Assembly (NCBI GenBank): GCA_907165065.1 | Contig: OU015523.1 | Coordinates: 125,586,023-125,650,022 of the forward strand | Source: Caprimulgus europaeus | Lineage: Eukaryota > Chordata > Aves > Caprimulgiformes > Caprimulgidae | Direction of reading: 5' to 3' | Length of the DNA stretch: 64,000 nucleotides | In this document: positions 53,676 to 64,000 of the stretch, one piece after another | Position numbering within the stretch: position 1 is the stretch's first letter | How the letters are laid out: each line of letters opens with the position of its first letter | The notes under the pieces: generated by a model | Seen by the model: only the letters and a program-made list of their open reading frames with translations | Told to the model about the DNA's origin: nothing | Database searches by the model: none | Program-made: the position numbers and the translations under genes

Positions 53676-53741
53676 GGCCCCGGCCCCGGCCCCGGCCCCG
53701 GCCCCGGCCCCGGCCCCGGCCCCGGCCCCGGCCCCGGCCCC
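53676..53741. repeat. (GGCCCC)11 hexanucleotide repeat
   Basis: Eleven perfect GGCCCC units, 66 bp, in the shared promoter on the PGAP2 side. The complement is GGGGCC. Confidence 0.98.
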
Positions 53742-53845
53742 TCCCTGCGGAGCTGCCAGGCCCCGGGGCGTGGAGCGGGGAACCGACGTGGGGGGTGGGG
53801 GTGGGTCTGGGTCTGGCCGCAGCGGCAGGAAGGGGCGGGCGGCGA

Positions 53846-53874
53846 GAGGAGGAGGAGGAGGAGGAGGAGGAGGA
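53846..53874. repeat. (AGG)n microsatellite
   Basis: About nine AGG triplets in the PGAP2 5' region, close to the hexanucleotide tract. Confidence 0.9.
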
Positions 53875-53949
53875 AGGGAAGGGGGAGGCGTGGCGTGGCG
53901 GCGGCGGCAGTGCCGGGCCGGGGCATGGAGCAGTGCGGCGGGGGCTGAG

Positions 53950-54771
53950 CGGTGCGGGGCTGGAGGGGAAGCTGCGGGGGTGCTGAGGGGGGCACAGGGG
54001 GGCAGTTCTGGGGGGTCCCAGGGAGCAGTGGGGTACTCGGGGGGGTCACAGCGCTGTCAGTCCCCTGGAGGGGAGTGGCTCACACCCAGCGAGGTGTCTC
54101 GGGGGGATGTGGGGTACCCGGGTGGGGTGTGGGGGGTAGCCGGTGGGAGGTCAGGTCTCTTGGGGAGGGGAGGGTCCTCAGGCTGGTCTCTGGGGGGTGT
54201 GGGGTGCCCACGGAGGGTCTCAGTGGGAGTCCGGGGTGCCCTGAGGGGTCTCTGGGGTGTGATGGGTGCTGGGGCCCCTGGTGCAGGGTGGGCTCGGGGC
54301 GGTGCAGCTCGTAACACTGGGTCAGACCCTTGTGAGGGGGACGGGGGCTAATCCTGGGCTCGCTTTTTGGGGGCGATGGAGACACCATGTGTCCCCCCCA
54401 CCAGGCTGTCCCCCACAGGGTGGACATGCCCTGGATGTCCCCATGACACGGTGTGTCCCCGCAGCTGAGTCCCCTTCGAGGTAGCCCTGTTGTCCCCCTG
54501 CCCTGCCCTTCAGGGGGATCCTGGGCTGGCCAGGGGACCCTCCTGCTCTGGGGTCCGGCCTCCCACAGCCCCGGGAGGGGTCTGAGCTGTGTGTTCTGGG
54601 GCCCTTTGCTGCCGGGGTGTCACAGCGCTGCTGGGGACTCTCCCTGCTCCGGGGGGGGCTTATGGTACTGGAGGTGGGGGTGGTTGTGCTGCCCCAGGGC
54701 AGCTGCCCGGTCTCTTGCCCTCACTGGTTACTGTGGGGATCGTCTGTCAGTGGGATTTTGTCACTTGGTTG
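53950..54771. other. G-rich PGAP2 5' region with no recognised exon
   Basis: GC-rich, low-complexity sequence with many runs of three to six G. The PGAP2 first exon or exons should lie between about 53600 and here, but no donor is strong enough to call one. Confidence 0.35.
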
Positions 54772-55322
54772 AAGGAGGGGATTCTGCCCCTCTGCTCCGC
54801 TCTCCTAAGACCCCCCCTGCAGTGCTGCCTCCAGTGCTGGGGCCACCAACAGCACAAGGACATGGAGCTACTGGAGCCAGTGCAGAGGAGGCCACGAGGA
54901 TGATGCCAGGGCTGGAGCAGCTCTGCTGTGAGGACAGGCTGAGAGAGTTGGGGCTGTTGAGCCTGGAGAAGAGAAGGCTCCAGGGAGACCTTCCAGTGGC
55001 CTCCCAGTACCTGAAGGGGCTCCAGGAGGGCTGGGGAGGGACTTTGGCTAAGGGCAGGGAGTGAGAGAACAAGGGGTGATGGCTTGAAAGTGTCAGAGGG
55101 GAGATGGAGCTGAGATGTGAGGAAGAAATTGTTTGGTGTGAGGGTGGTGAGACCCTGGCCCAGGTTGGCCAGAGAAGCTGTGGCTGCTCCTCCCTGGAAG
55201 TGTTCTGGGCCAGGTTGGATGAGGCTTTGAGCAACCTGGTCTAGTGGAAGGTGTCCCTGCTGCTGGCAGGGGGGTTGGGGCTGGATGAGTCCCTTCCCAC
55301 CCAGACCCATCTGTGATTCTAT
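54772..55322 (+). mobile_element. CR1 LINE 3' fragment, PGAP2 5' intron
   Basis: About 550 bp, nearly identical over its length to the end of the copy at 48180-49213, ending CCCATCTGTGATTCTATCAT. Confidence 0.9.
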
Positions 55323-55795
55323 CATTTGTCCTGGAGCCTGAGGTGAGGGAGGGACCCTGAACCCCTAGCTCGGAGGAGAACGTTGCAGCCCCTTGTTTGG
55401 GCTGCTCGGTGGCTTTTGTCCCCAGGCAGGGGGAGCCTGGTGGGACAGGAGGGGCCGGGGCTGGGCGTGGTGGGGAAGAGCTGGGAGACGCGTGCAGTGC
55501 TCAGGACTGATTTAACGTGGCCTTGACCCCGGTGGGCTGAGGGCAGCTGGGCTGCGGCCAAGGGCGGGTAAGGAGGTTAAAGGATGAGGAGCCGTGGCTG
55601 AGGGCGAGGTGGCAGCCAGCGAGTGTTGGGACAGAGCTGATGGGACAGAGCTGAGCCGGAGGCAGGGCTGCCGGGCTTGATAAACTGCTTGTCCCGGCTT
55701 GCCCCACCTGCTGAGCCACAGCTTTATCATGCAGGGCGTGGGGCTGGCGCGGTCCTGAGCTGGAGCCGTGATTGTAAAGACACTGCACGCTCGGC

Positions 55796-55951
55796 CGGGC
55801 TGGTGCGGGGTGCCGGGCTGGTGCGGGGTGCCAGGGTGGTGCTGGGTGCCGGGCTGGTGCGGGGCGCCAGGGTGGTGCTGGGTGCCGGACTGGTGCGGGG
55901 TGCCAGGGTGGTGCTGGGTGCCGGGCTGGTGCGGGGTGCCGTGCTGGTGGA
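55796..55951. repeat. 36-bp tandem repeat, about 4 copies
   Basis: The unit alternates GGGCTGGTGCGGGGTGCC with AGGGTGGTGCTGGGTGCC. Copies are slightly diverged. Confidence 0.88.
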
Positions 55952-55963
55952 GTGAGGACGGTG

Positions 55964-56143
55964 TGGTGGGTGGTTGGGGATGTGCCGGTGGGTGGTTGGG
56001 GATGTGCCGGTGGGTGGTTGGGGATGTGCCGGTGGGTGGTTGGGGGTGTGCCGGTGGGTGGTTGGGGATGTGCCGGTGGGTGGTTGGGGATGTGCTGGAG
56101 GGTGGTTGGGGGTGTGCCGGTGGGTGGTTGGGGATGTGCTGGA
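55964..56143. repeat. 22-bp G-rich tandem repeat, 8 copies
   Basis: The unit core is GGTGGGTGGTTGGGGATGTG followed by two more bases. Eight copies, two with GGGGGTGTG instead of GGGGATGTG. Each unit has three or four G runs. Confidence 0.92.
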
Positions 56144-56418
56144 GGAGCCCCCGCTCCCGGCAGCACCGGGGGCAGCTCCCAGCAGCTCTGGCTGCGTCAG
56201 CGCTGCCCTGTGCGGCAGCTCGGGAACAGTCTGGATGGACAGACCCCAGCGAAAAGAGCTCACGTGCCTGTCCAGCCACATCGATCTCACAGTCCAGAGC
56301 AGGGCACAGCCCCCAGAGCGGGACATCCCGCTGCCCGCACGTCCCACTGTGTGTGGGTCACTGCTCTGCTCCCCCTCGCCGCTGTGCGGGAGTCCCGGGC
56401 TTCCTGCGTCTGCAGCCC

Positions 56419-56536
56419 GGGGCTCTCGCTGCCTGGCCGGGGCTCTCGCTGCCTGGCCGGGGCTCTCTCTGCCTGGCCGGGGCTCTCGCTGCCTGGCCGG
56501 GGCTCTCGCTGCCTGTCGGGGGCTCTCTCTGTCCAC
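56419..56536. repeat. 20-bp tandem repeat, 6 copies
   Basis: The unit GGGGCTCTCGCTGCCTGGCC is repeated about six times with single-base changes. It ends roughly 170 bp before the PGAP2 exon acceptor. Confidence 0.92.
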
Positions 56537-56705
56537 CCGTGATGCCCACCCCGGGGCTGTGTGGCTGTCCAAGCCGGCTGTGAGGTCACCTCTACCCAGG
56601 TTCCTCCGCCAGTGTCTGTGTGTGTCCCTGCCCAGGGCTGTGTGGGGCTGGGCACGGCAGGAGGACAGAGAATCCCTGACAAACGTTTGCTTTTGTTGTT
56701 TCCAG

Positions 56706-56880
56706 GTCCGTCAGGATGTTGCAGGTTCCCCTGCCCCTGGATCGGGATGGGATTCTCTTCCGGCTCCGTTTCACCACGCTGGCTGTCGGGACCGTGTTTT
56801 GCCCCCTCTTTGGATTCCTCTTCTGTGTGATCTGGTCTCTGCTGTTCCATTTCCAGGAGACGACAGCGACTCACTGCGGG
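56706..56880 (+). CDS. PGAP2: PGAP2 first coding exon
   Basis: The acceptor is TTGTTTCCAG at 56705. After 10 nt of 5' UTR the ATG at 56716 opens residues 1-55, ending ATHCG. The donor is GTAAGC at 56881. The start matches the conserved [10 protein letters not shown] terminus. Confidence 0.94.
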
Positions 56881-59800
56881 GTAAGCAACTCTCAGCAGCA
56901 AAATGCAAAGTCCTCCAAGGTCGTGGCTGCTCTATGGGGGCAGCTGATGGGGTGGCAGAGCTCTTCCCTTTCATAGAATCACAGAATCACAGACTGGTTT
57001 GGGTTGGAAAGGACCTTAAAGATCATCCAGTTCCAACCCCCCTGCTGTGGACAGGGTGGCCAACCACCAGGCCAGGTTGCCCAGGGCCCCATCCAACCTG
57101 GCCTTCAACACTTCCAGGGATGGGGCATCCACAGCTTCTCTGGGCAACCTGGGACAGGGTCTCACCACCCTCTGGGTGAAAAATTTCCTCCCAATATCTC
57201 ACCTAAATCTCCCTTCTCTCAGTTTAAAACCACTTCCCCTTGTCTTGTCACTCTCTACCCATGTCCAAAGTCACTCCTCTGGGCTTTCCCAGCAGAAGTG
57301 TTACGGGATCTTGAACAAGCTGCTTTATTTTACTGTGTTTGTGATGCCTCAGGTCTGGCAGCTGAGGTTTTGGCTTTTTAAAAGGGACCTCAGGAAGCAG
57401 AGACTGGTCAGGCTGATGTCTGTACTGAGCACGTCAGTGGTGGTTATTATGGCAAGGAATAAAACTGGTGAAGGTACAGATAAATATAGAGTCTTGTGGA
57501 AGAGTTCACCCAGCTTTTATAGAAGGAATTGATTGCTGCCCCTCAGATCTGCTGGGGCTCTTCAGAGGAGTCATAAGCACGTGCCTGGGGAGTGCAGGTT
57601 GATTTCCAAGAGGGATGTGACCAGGTTCCTCCCCAGGGTTTTCAAACAGGCACAAGCAGGGATAAGCAGCTGGTGACAAGCTGGGAACAGAGGGCAGGAG
57701 CAGGTGGTTGTGCTCACAGCAGCAGGAGGTGACCCCAGGGCTTTATGGGGGCTGTGCTGTTCCTTGTGCCTGTACACAGCAGGGTGACACGGGTGTCACG
57801 GATGGGAGTGGAAGGATTTCAGGTCACTTCAAGAATCACCATCCAGTGTATTAGAAAAAGTGATTTAACTAATGAATTTATGAAAGAGTGACTTAGCAGA
57901 ATTTGGTGGTGAGGTGCTCTCTGGCGGTTACTACGTGGAAAAAGCCAACAAAAGGGAAATGGCTTTGAGCTGAGAGAGGGGAGGGTTAGATTGGGTATTA
58001 GGAAGAAATTCTTCACTGTGAGGGTGGTGAGACCCTGTCCCAGGTTGGCCAGAGAAGCTGTGGCTGCTCCTTCCTGGAAGTGTTCTGGGCCAGGTTGGAT
58101 GAGGCTTTGAGCAACCTGGTCTAGTGGAAGGTGTCCCTGCTGCTGGCAGGGGGGTTGGCACTGGAGGAGCTTTAAGGTCCCTCCCAACCCAAACCAGTCT
58201 GGGATTCTGTGAAATCAAATTAGATTTGGGTTTGAATGATTTACACAGCGACTGGGGGAAACTGAGTCAGAATCAGGGTGAAGTGATTTACACAGAGACC
58301 TGGGAAAAAGGAGAGAGGGGACCCTCCTGTTGAGGCACGAGGTTCAGAGTGGAGCCCCTTGGCTGTCCCAGCTCCCCCTCAGAGAGGAGCCCCTTGGCTG
58401 TCCCAGCTCCCCCTCAGAGAGGAGCCCCTTGGCTGTCTCAGCTCCCCCTCAGACGGGAGCCCCTTGGCTGTCTCAGCTCCCCCTCAGACAGGAGCCCCTT
58501 GGCTGTCCCAGCTCCCCCTCAGAGGGGAGCCCCTTGGCTGTCTCAGCTCCCCTCAGAGAGCAGCCTAGCTGCAGCTGGGCCCAGACTTAGTCCCAGGCTT
58601 GGTCAGAGGTTCATGTCCAAAGGGATTAGGTGCAGGGGCCTCAGTGTAGAGATTCAACATGTGATTGTATGACTTTGGAACAGCAGCAATTTAAGGTTCA
58701 TTAGCACTGTCATGGTAAATCACAGGATTAAAGGATCTGATTTTCCAGCAGAGCTTAACTCATCGATGATCAACGATTGCTTGGAATCAACATGGAGAAT
58801 TATGTAAAGAACCCAGCAAAGCTTCCTAAATCAAATTACACAGAGATGTAGATGTGGACATGGAGATTAACTATTAAGATATTTCTGCAGATTATAGTAA
58901 ATTTTGGTACCCAAATGGTCCTAGAAATGTTATGAAATTGAACTGCAGTAAGTTTGTCACTGACCCTTTGTCAGCTTGTGTCATGGGACGGTTCCTTTTC
59001 CCTTTGTCAACTCTGTGAGCTGCAGGTTCTTTTTCCCTTTGTCAGCTTTTGTTGGTGAAAATCTGCCTCGAAAGGAGTCTCAGTTTGGAGATAGAAAATA
59101 CAGGGTAGGAGCCTGATGTGATCCTGGAGAGGTCTGAAGGGCCTCACTTAGCATCGGTATTCATATGATAGAGCGGCTGAGGGAACTGGGGGTGCTGAGC
59201 CTGGAGAAAAGGAGGCTGAGGGGAGACCTTGTGGCTCTGTCCAAGTCCCTTGGAGGAGGGTGGAGAGAGGTGGGGGTGGGTCTGTTCAACCAAGGAGCAA
59301 GGGACAGGACAAGAGGAAATGGGCTCCAGTTGTGGCCAGGGCAGGTGAGATGGGATGTGAGGAAGAATTTCTTTGCTGAAAGGGTTCTGAGACATTGGAA
59401 GGGGTTGCCCAGGGCAGTGGTGGAGTCCCCATCCCTGGAGGGATTGAAGAGTGGTGTAGACACAGTGCTGAGGGACATGGGTCAGTGGGGACTGGTCAGT
59501 GTTGGGTTCATGGTTGGACTCCAGGAGCTCAAAGGGCTTTTCCCATCCAGGCAATGCTGGGACTTTGCTCAGGTTTTTTTTGTGGCCATTGTTCCTCTCA
59601 GATAACCTCAGCACCTTTCACACTGGGCTGTGATCCAGACAGGAGGGGTCTCGGGTCCATTTCCCAGGGAACAGGAGCTCCAGGTCCGGTTAGGGAGTGC
59701 CTCATGGTCCCAACTCGCTGTCCTTGTGCCCAGGACACGAAGGTACCAGCTCACTGCTCCAGTGAGCAAGGTCAGAAGGTGCCAGATTGTCCTGGCCCAC

Positions 59801-62800
59801 TGCCCTTGTTTGAAAGAACAATGGTGTTGGCTGGTGTTGACCTCGCAGTACAGCCCAGGGAGGTTCTGCACCACCACAGCAGGCTGAGGGTGACACTGAG
59901 ATCCTGGAGCAGGGATGGCGAGGCAGGCTGCTCAGGGAGGTGACAGCAACGGAATGCCAGTTTGATTGGGAGAAGTAAGTAGGCCAACTATCTACTGGGC
60001 TGTGTCAAAACAGGGGTGGGCAGCAGGGACAGGGAGGGGACTGTCCCCCTCTGCTCTGCCCTTGTGAGGACCCATCTGGAGTGTTGTGTCCAGGCCAGAG
60101 CCCCCAACACAAGAAAGAAGTGGAGCTGCTGGAGCAGGTCCAGAGGAGAGCCAGGGAGATGATCTGAGGGCTGGAGCACCTCTGTGCTGGAGAAAGGTTG
60201 AGGGAGCTGGGCTTGTTGAGCTTGGAGAAGAGAAGGCTCCAGGGAGAACTTATTGTGTCTTGCAGTACTTGAAAGGGCTCCAGGAAGGGTGGGGAGGGAC
60301 TTTGGCCAAGGGCAGGGAGTGACAGAACAAGGGGTGATGGCTTGAAAGTGGCAGAGGGGAGCTGGAGCTGAGATGTGAGGAAGAAATTGTTTGGTGTGAG
60401 GGTGGTGAGACCCTGGCCCAGGTTGGCCAGAGAAGCTGTGGCTGCTCCTCCCTGGAAGTGTTCAGGGCCAGGTTGGATGAGGCTTTGAGCAACCTGGTCT
60501 AGTGGAAGGTGTCCCTGCTGCTGGCAGGGGGGCTGGGACTGGAGGAGCTTTCAGGTCCCTCCCAACCCAAACCAGTCTGGGGTTCTAAGTCATGCACACA
60601 CCCAGCCGGCGGTTCTGCCCCCTCCTCACGACACGGGTGTACGGGCAGGGCAGCGAGGACGCTCAGAGGTGTCACACAGCTCCTGTTCTGGGCTGGTGAA
60701 GCAAGGGCTCTTTAGCTGCAGGTCTCTTTAGGAGATCTGCTGCATCCCCCTGCCAGTGTGAGACGTAGGGGATGTCGTATGGAGGTGGCAGGTTCAGGGC
60801 AACCACCAAGCAGCTGGTTCCTCAAGCCAACCTGGGGAGCGCCTGTCTGCAGGGTGGCTGAGCAGGATCGTGCAAGGGTGGATTACCTGGTGCACAGCAC
60901 AGAATCCCAGGCTGGTGGGGTTGGAAGGGACCTCAGGAGATCATCCAGTCCAACCCCCCTGCCAGAGCAGGTTCCCTACACCAGGTTGCACAGGAAAGTG
61001 TCCAGGTGGGTTTGAACATCTCCAGAGATGGAGACTCCACACCCTCTCTGGGCAGCCTGGCCCAGGGCTCTGGCACCCTCACAGTGAGGAAGTTTTTCCT
61101 CATGTGTCAGTGGAACCTCCTGTGCTCCAGCTTGTGCCCATTGCCCCTTGTCCTGTCACTGGCCACCACTGAAGAGTCTGTCCCCATCCTCCCAACACCC
61201 ACCCTTTAGATATTGATCAGCATTGATCAGATCCCCTCTCAGGCTGCTCTTCTCCAGGCTGAACAGCCCCAGCTCTCTCAGTCTTTCCTCCTAAGAAAGA
61301 TCCTCCAGCCCCTCAATCATCTCCGTAGCCTCCTCTAGACTCTCCAGAAGTTCCCAGCAATCGTGGCTGGCTCAGGAAGTCCCCCAGCTGTGGAACTGTC
61401 CTGGTTTCAGCTGGAACAGAGCTCACTTCCTTCCCAGCAGCTAGAGCAGCGCTGTGGTTTGGCTTCAGGGCGGGGTTTGGTATGAGAACAACGTTGGCCA
61501 TGTTCTGATGGCTTCAGTTGTTGGTAAGAAATCAAGGACTTGCCAACTTCCTGTGGTTTACTGGTGTGCAGGTGGGAGGGAGCAGTGGATCCACACTGGC
61601 ATTTGGAGGTGCCAGTGGGATATTCCAGCTCATATAGCATCATAGTCAATATATAAGTGAGGGCTGGCCTGGAAGCTCCCTCTCTTCTGGGCTTGGGGAT
61701 TTGGGATTTTCTCTCCACCAGGATCGCTGGCTGGGAGCGGGCTGGGCATTGGTCAGCGAGTGGTGAGCAGCTGCACTGGGCATCACTCATTGGTGTATTC
61801 CTGTATTACTGTTGTTATTATTATTGTAATTATTATTTTAATTTTATTTCCATTATTAAATTATTTTTATCTTAACCCATGAGTTTCTCACTTTTAACCT
61901 TCTGATTCTCTCCCCCGTTCCCTGGCCTGGGCAGGATGAGGGAGCAGCTGCCAGCCAGGTTAAACCACAGCAGAGCCACTGCAGTTCAGGAGTTTATTCC
62001 TGGGCTGCACTGATGATTTTCCTGCTTTTGTGTTCCTCCTTGAGCTCTGCCTTTGCCCACTGTTGCTGTCAGTTCTCTCCATTAGGGTTGGGGTAACAAA
62101 ACTCTGCACCCTCCCCTCTTCTCTCTGCAGACCTGGGGCAGAGGAGATGTGGGAAACCATCACTGAGCAAAGGGAAAGAATATATAAGTATTTATAAATA
62201 AAAAGTTATATATTTAAAAGCATACATAAATATAAATAATATTCTTATATATGAAATATAAATCTAATTCTTAATAAAATATATATAATCAAAAGTATGA
62301 AGCTAAGAAACCCCAGCAGGACATGGAGCAGAGCACCCCAGCACCTGGGCACTGTCCTGGCAGGGCTGGGAGCTGCGTGGTCCTGAGGGATGAACCAGGG
62401 CTGCTGCTGCATTATGTTCTCTGAAATAGGAATAAACTTCTTTATTTAAAAAAACCCAAAACCAAAAAACCAAACAAAACAAACAAAAAAACCCAAGAAC
62501 ACTCCCACAAAAAAAAAGAAAAAAGAAAAAAGGAAAAAACAAAAGAGTTTTAGCATCTTGGAGAGCTCTAAACCTGACAGTATGACACACTCCCCATGCC
62601 TCCCCCATGAGCTGCTGTCTCTCTTCCAGGTCCCCAACTACCTCCCCTCCATCAGCGCCGCCATCGGGGGCGAGACCCCCCAGCGTTACGTCTGGCGCCT
62701 CTGCATCGGCCTCCACTCAGCTCCCCGCTTCCTGGTGGCCATCGCCTACTGGAACCACTACCAGAGCTGCCCCTGCTCCCACCCCCGCTACCTGCGCTTG

Positions 62801-62882
62801 TGCCACTGCAACCTGCTGCTCAACCTGCTCGAAAACTTCGCCCTCCTGGTCCTGACCTACGTGTCCTCCTCTGAAAACTACG
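56716..62882 (+). CDS. PGAP2: PGAP2, post-GPI attachment to proteins 2 (5' part; 3' end beyond the window)
   Basis: PGAP2 is a Golgi multi-pass membrane protein needed for fatty-acid remodelling of GPI anchors. Loss leads to secretion of GPI-anchored proteins. The two exons here join to 139 residues of about 254. The protein starts [12 protein letters not shown] and has a first membrane span at about residues 21-46 ([20 protein letters not shown]) followed by [12 protein letters not shown]. It continues [20 protein letters not shown] and [20 protein letters not shown], with a Cys-containing loop and a further hydrophobic span, [20 protein letters not shown]. It belongs to the Frag1/DRAM/Sfk1 family. 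Position beside NUP98 in divergent orientation matches mammals. The intervening 5.7-kb intron contains CR1 copies and an LTR. Confidence 0.94.
56973..57290 (-). mobile_element. CR1 LINE 3' fragment in PGAP2 intron
   Basis: A reverse copy beginning CATAGAATCACAGAATCACA, with GGTTGGAAAGGACCTTAAAG and CATCCAACCTGGCCTTCAAC, a fourth 3'-end variant. It starts only about 90 bp after the first coding exon's donor. Confidence 0.9.
57955..58212 (+). mobile_element. CR1 LINE 3' fragment in PGAP2 intron
   Basis: The second CR1 type, from AAATGGCTTTGAGCTGAGAG to CAGTCTGGGATTCTGTGAAA. Confidence 0.9.
58351..58560. repeat. 35-bp tandem repeat, 6 copies
   Basis: The unit contains GGAGCCCCTTGGCTGTCCCA and CTCCCCCTCAGAGA. 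Six copies lie at exact 35-bp spacing with a few substitutions. Open frames across it are repeat translation. Confidence 0.95.
58566..59164. other. PGAP2 intron, unremarkable
   Basis: AT-rich unique-looking sequence with TTTGTCAGCTT-type near-repeats around 58965-59050. No exon recognised. Confidence 0.35.
59165..59562 (+). mobile_element. CR1 LINE 3' fragment in PGAP2 intron
   Basis: CTGAGGGAACTGGGGGTGCT through GATGTGAGGAAGAATTTCTT to GGCTTTTCCCATCCAGGCAA. Confidence 0.9.
59985..60590 (+). mobile_element. CR1 LINE 3' fragment in PGAP2 intron
   Basis: About 600 bp of the second CR1 type with an older-looking 5' part (GCAGCAGGGACAGGGAGGGG), ending ACCAGTCTGGGGTTCTAAGT. Confidence 0.88.
60898..61375 (-). 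mobile_element. CR1 LINE fragment in PGAP2 intron, third subtype
   Basis: A reverse copy beginning CACAGAATCCCAGGCTGGTG, with TCCAGTCCAACCCCCCTGCC and CTCTTCTCCAGGCTGAACAG. It directly abuts the LTR at 61397. Confidence 0.87.
61397..61972 (+). mobile_element. Solo LTR of an avian endogenous retrovirus, near full length
   Basis: It starts TGTCCTGGTTTCAGCTGGA and ends GGTTAAACCACAGCA, the recognisable ends of a common bird LTR. It has an internal TATAAG-type element at about 61652, a T/A-rich region at 61800-61870 and AATTTTATTTCC. No viral coding region adjoins it. The flanking bases GGAAC and GAGCC are not an exact target duplication. Confidence 0.75.
62160..62300. repeat. AT-rich low-complexity tract in PGAP2 intron
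   Basis: Nearly pure A/T with ATATATAAGT and TAAATATAAATAATATT motifs. Confidence 0.75.
62445..62542. repeat. A-rich/AAAC low-complexity tract upstream of PGAP2 second coding exon
   Basis: About 100 bp of A runs broken by C and later by G, ending about 90 bp before the acceptor. Confidence 0.8.
62630..62882 (+). CDS. PGAP2: PGAP2 second coding exon
   Basis: Residues 56-139 plus one base. The acceptor is CTCTTCCAG, the start [15 protein letters not shown] and the donor GTAGGT at 62883. A CR1 element begins about 53 bp after the donor. Confidence 0.95.
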
Positions 62883-62935
62883 GTAGGTGTCTCCTCCCGG
62901 CGCTGGCGTGCCGAGGCGTCGCAGGGCGCTGCTTC

Positions 62936-63385
62936 AGGTCCAGCACAGAGCCACCAAGGGGATGGAGGGAGTGGAGCATCTCCCTGATGAGGAAAGGCTG
63001 AGGGAGCTGGGGCTCTTGAGCTTGGGGAAGAGGAGGCTGAGGGGGGACCTCATTAATGTTGATCAATATCTGAAGGGTGAGTGTCAGGAGGATGGGGCCA
63101 GGCTCTTCTCAGTGGTGTCCAGTGAGAGGACAAGGGGCAATGGGTGTGAGCTGGAACACAGGAGGTTCTGCTTGAACTTGAGAAGGAACTTCTTACTGTG
63201 AGGGTGCCAGAGCCCTGGGCCAGGCTGCCCAGGGAGGGTGTGGAGTCTCCTTCTCTGGAGACATTCAAGACCCACCTGGACACCTTCCTGTGTGATCTGA
63301 TCCAGGTGTTCCTGCTCCAGCAGGGGGTTGGACTGGATGAGCTTTGAGGTCCCTTCCAGTCCCTGACACTCTGTGATTCTGTGAT
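62936..63385 (+). mobile_element. CR1 LINE 3' fragment in PGAP2 intron, third subtype
   Basis: AGGTCCAGCACAGAGCCACC, GGAGTGGAGCATCTCCCTGA and GAGGAGGCTGAGGGGGGACC, ending GACACTCTGTGATTCTGTGA. The same subtype as 24529-25066 in the opposite orientation. Confidence 0.9.
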
Positions 63386-63555
63386 TCATGCCAGTGTTTT
63401 GGAAGTAGTCAGTTTGGAGGGGAAAACCAGTAAAAAACAAAAGTAAATTCTATTAAAATTAGTATTTATAGAGCAAATTAGTATTTATAGAGCAAAGTTA
63501 TGCCTGTAATGTCCAAATAGTCATGTTCTTCCCAAAATTCTCAGTTGCTGATAAT

Positions 63556-63668
63556 CCCAGAATCCCAGAACTGCCTGGATTGGAAAAGCCCTTTGATTTC
63601 ATGGAGTCCAACCATGAACCCAACACTGACCAGTCCCCACTGACCCATGTCCCTCAGCACTGTGTCTT
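63556..63668 (-). mobile_element. Short CR1 LINE 3' fragment in PGAP2 intron
   Basis: ATCCCAGAATCCCAGAACTG, TCCAACCATGAACCCAACAC and CATGTCCCTCAGCACTGTGT. Confidence 0.85.
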
Positions 63669-64000
63669 GATATGCTGAGGCCAGGGAAACAGAGCTGAGC
63701 TGGTTGCTGACCCCCAGACAGACCCTGTGCAGACCATATTTGTTATAACATTTATAGTGCAGCAGCCATCAACAACTTTTTAGCAGCTCTCCACAAAGTA
63801 ATAATGTGTGTAATCAGCAAATGTCCTTGGTGAGGGCTGAAACAGATGGTGGGACCGGACACATCTCAGTTGAGAAATATGTAACTAGAACTGCAAGGAC
63901 AGAGATACTCCCTTGGATTCCTCCCCAGGGGCTGGCCAGACTTTGGGTGGGATCCAGCCTGCAGGCTGATGTGCCAGATATTTCCACACAAAGGGAAATG
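63669..64000. other. PGAP2 intron, right edge
   Basis: No feature recognised. Confidence 0.3.

Larger units (their letters stand above)
52560..53960. promoter_or_regulatory. CpG-rich bidirectional NUP98/PGAP2 promoter
   Basis: The stretch is dense in CpG and GC boxes (CCCCGCCCCC at 53276). It has minus-strand CCAAT boxes (plus ATTGG) at 53267, 53301, 53384 and 53428, a plus-strand CCAAT at 53543, and a cAMP-response-like TGACGTAA at 53566. NUP98 leaves leftward from exon 1 and PGAP2 rightward. No clean TATA box is visible, apart from a TTTAAA at about 53601. Start sites are inferred. Confidence 0.8.

Noticed and set aside
53613..54351. Open frames with Gly-Pro or Ala-Pro runs followed by poly-Glu/Gly/Arg near the PGAP2 promoter
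   Set aside because: They are products of the GGCCCC and AGG repeats. No homologue is recognised, and no splice link to PGAP2 could be shown.
55501..56583. Open frames rich in HPQPPTGT or WVVGDVPVG repeats
   Set aside because: They come from the 22- and 36-bp tandem repeats upstream of PGAP2.

Overview
The window is nuclear DNA from a bird. The evidence is roughly thirty 3'-end fragments of the avian-type CR1 LINE, two LTRs of a type I recognise from bird genomes, spliced vertebrate genes with canonical GT-AG introns, and the conserved gene order CHRNA10 - NUP98 - PGAP2 known from vertebrate chromosomes. I cannot name the species or order from sequence alone.

Layout. (1) 1-950 has no gene I can support. 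(2) 955-3856, minus strand: a complete five-exon CHRNA10, the alpha-10 nicotinic acetylcholine receptor subunit, 459 residues. (3) 3857-6427: intergenic, with a CR1 tail and a solo LTR. (4) about 6428-53260, minus strand: the whole NUP98 gene. I could follow 32 coding exons with consistent reading phase throughout (5,439 nt, 1,812 residues plus stop), from the GLFG-repeat N terminus through the RAE1-binding GLEBS segment and the self-cleaving domain (His-Phe|Ser at residues 879-881) to the Nup96 alpha-solenoid. (5) 52560-53960: a GC- and CpG-rich bidirectional promoter with several CCAAT boxes, shared by NUP98 (leftward) and PGAP2 (rightward). (6) 53600 to the right edge, plus strand: the 5' part of PGAP2, with two coding exons giving the first 139 residues; the rest lies beyond the window.

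The three genes do not form a pathway. CHRNA10 encodes a hair-cell ion-channel subunit, NUP98 makes two nucleoporins from one precursor, and PGAP2 remodels GPI-anchor lipid in the Golgi. NUP98 and PGAP2 are linked by their shared promoter.

The unusual content is in non-coding repeats. NUP98 intron 28 holds an 840-bp perfect purine-only array (41 units of 17 bp followed by 13 units of 11 bp). NUP98 intron 16 holds a 1.25-kb, 41-copy GC-rich minisatellite that starts at the 5' splice site of exon 16. The PGAP2 5' region has an 11-copy GGCCCC hexanucleotide tract and four further G- or C-rich tandem arrays. Many long open frames are by-products of these arrays and of CR1 and are not genes. I found no new protein-coding system.
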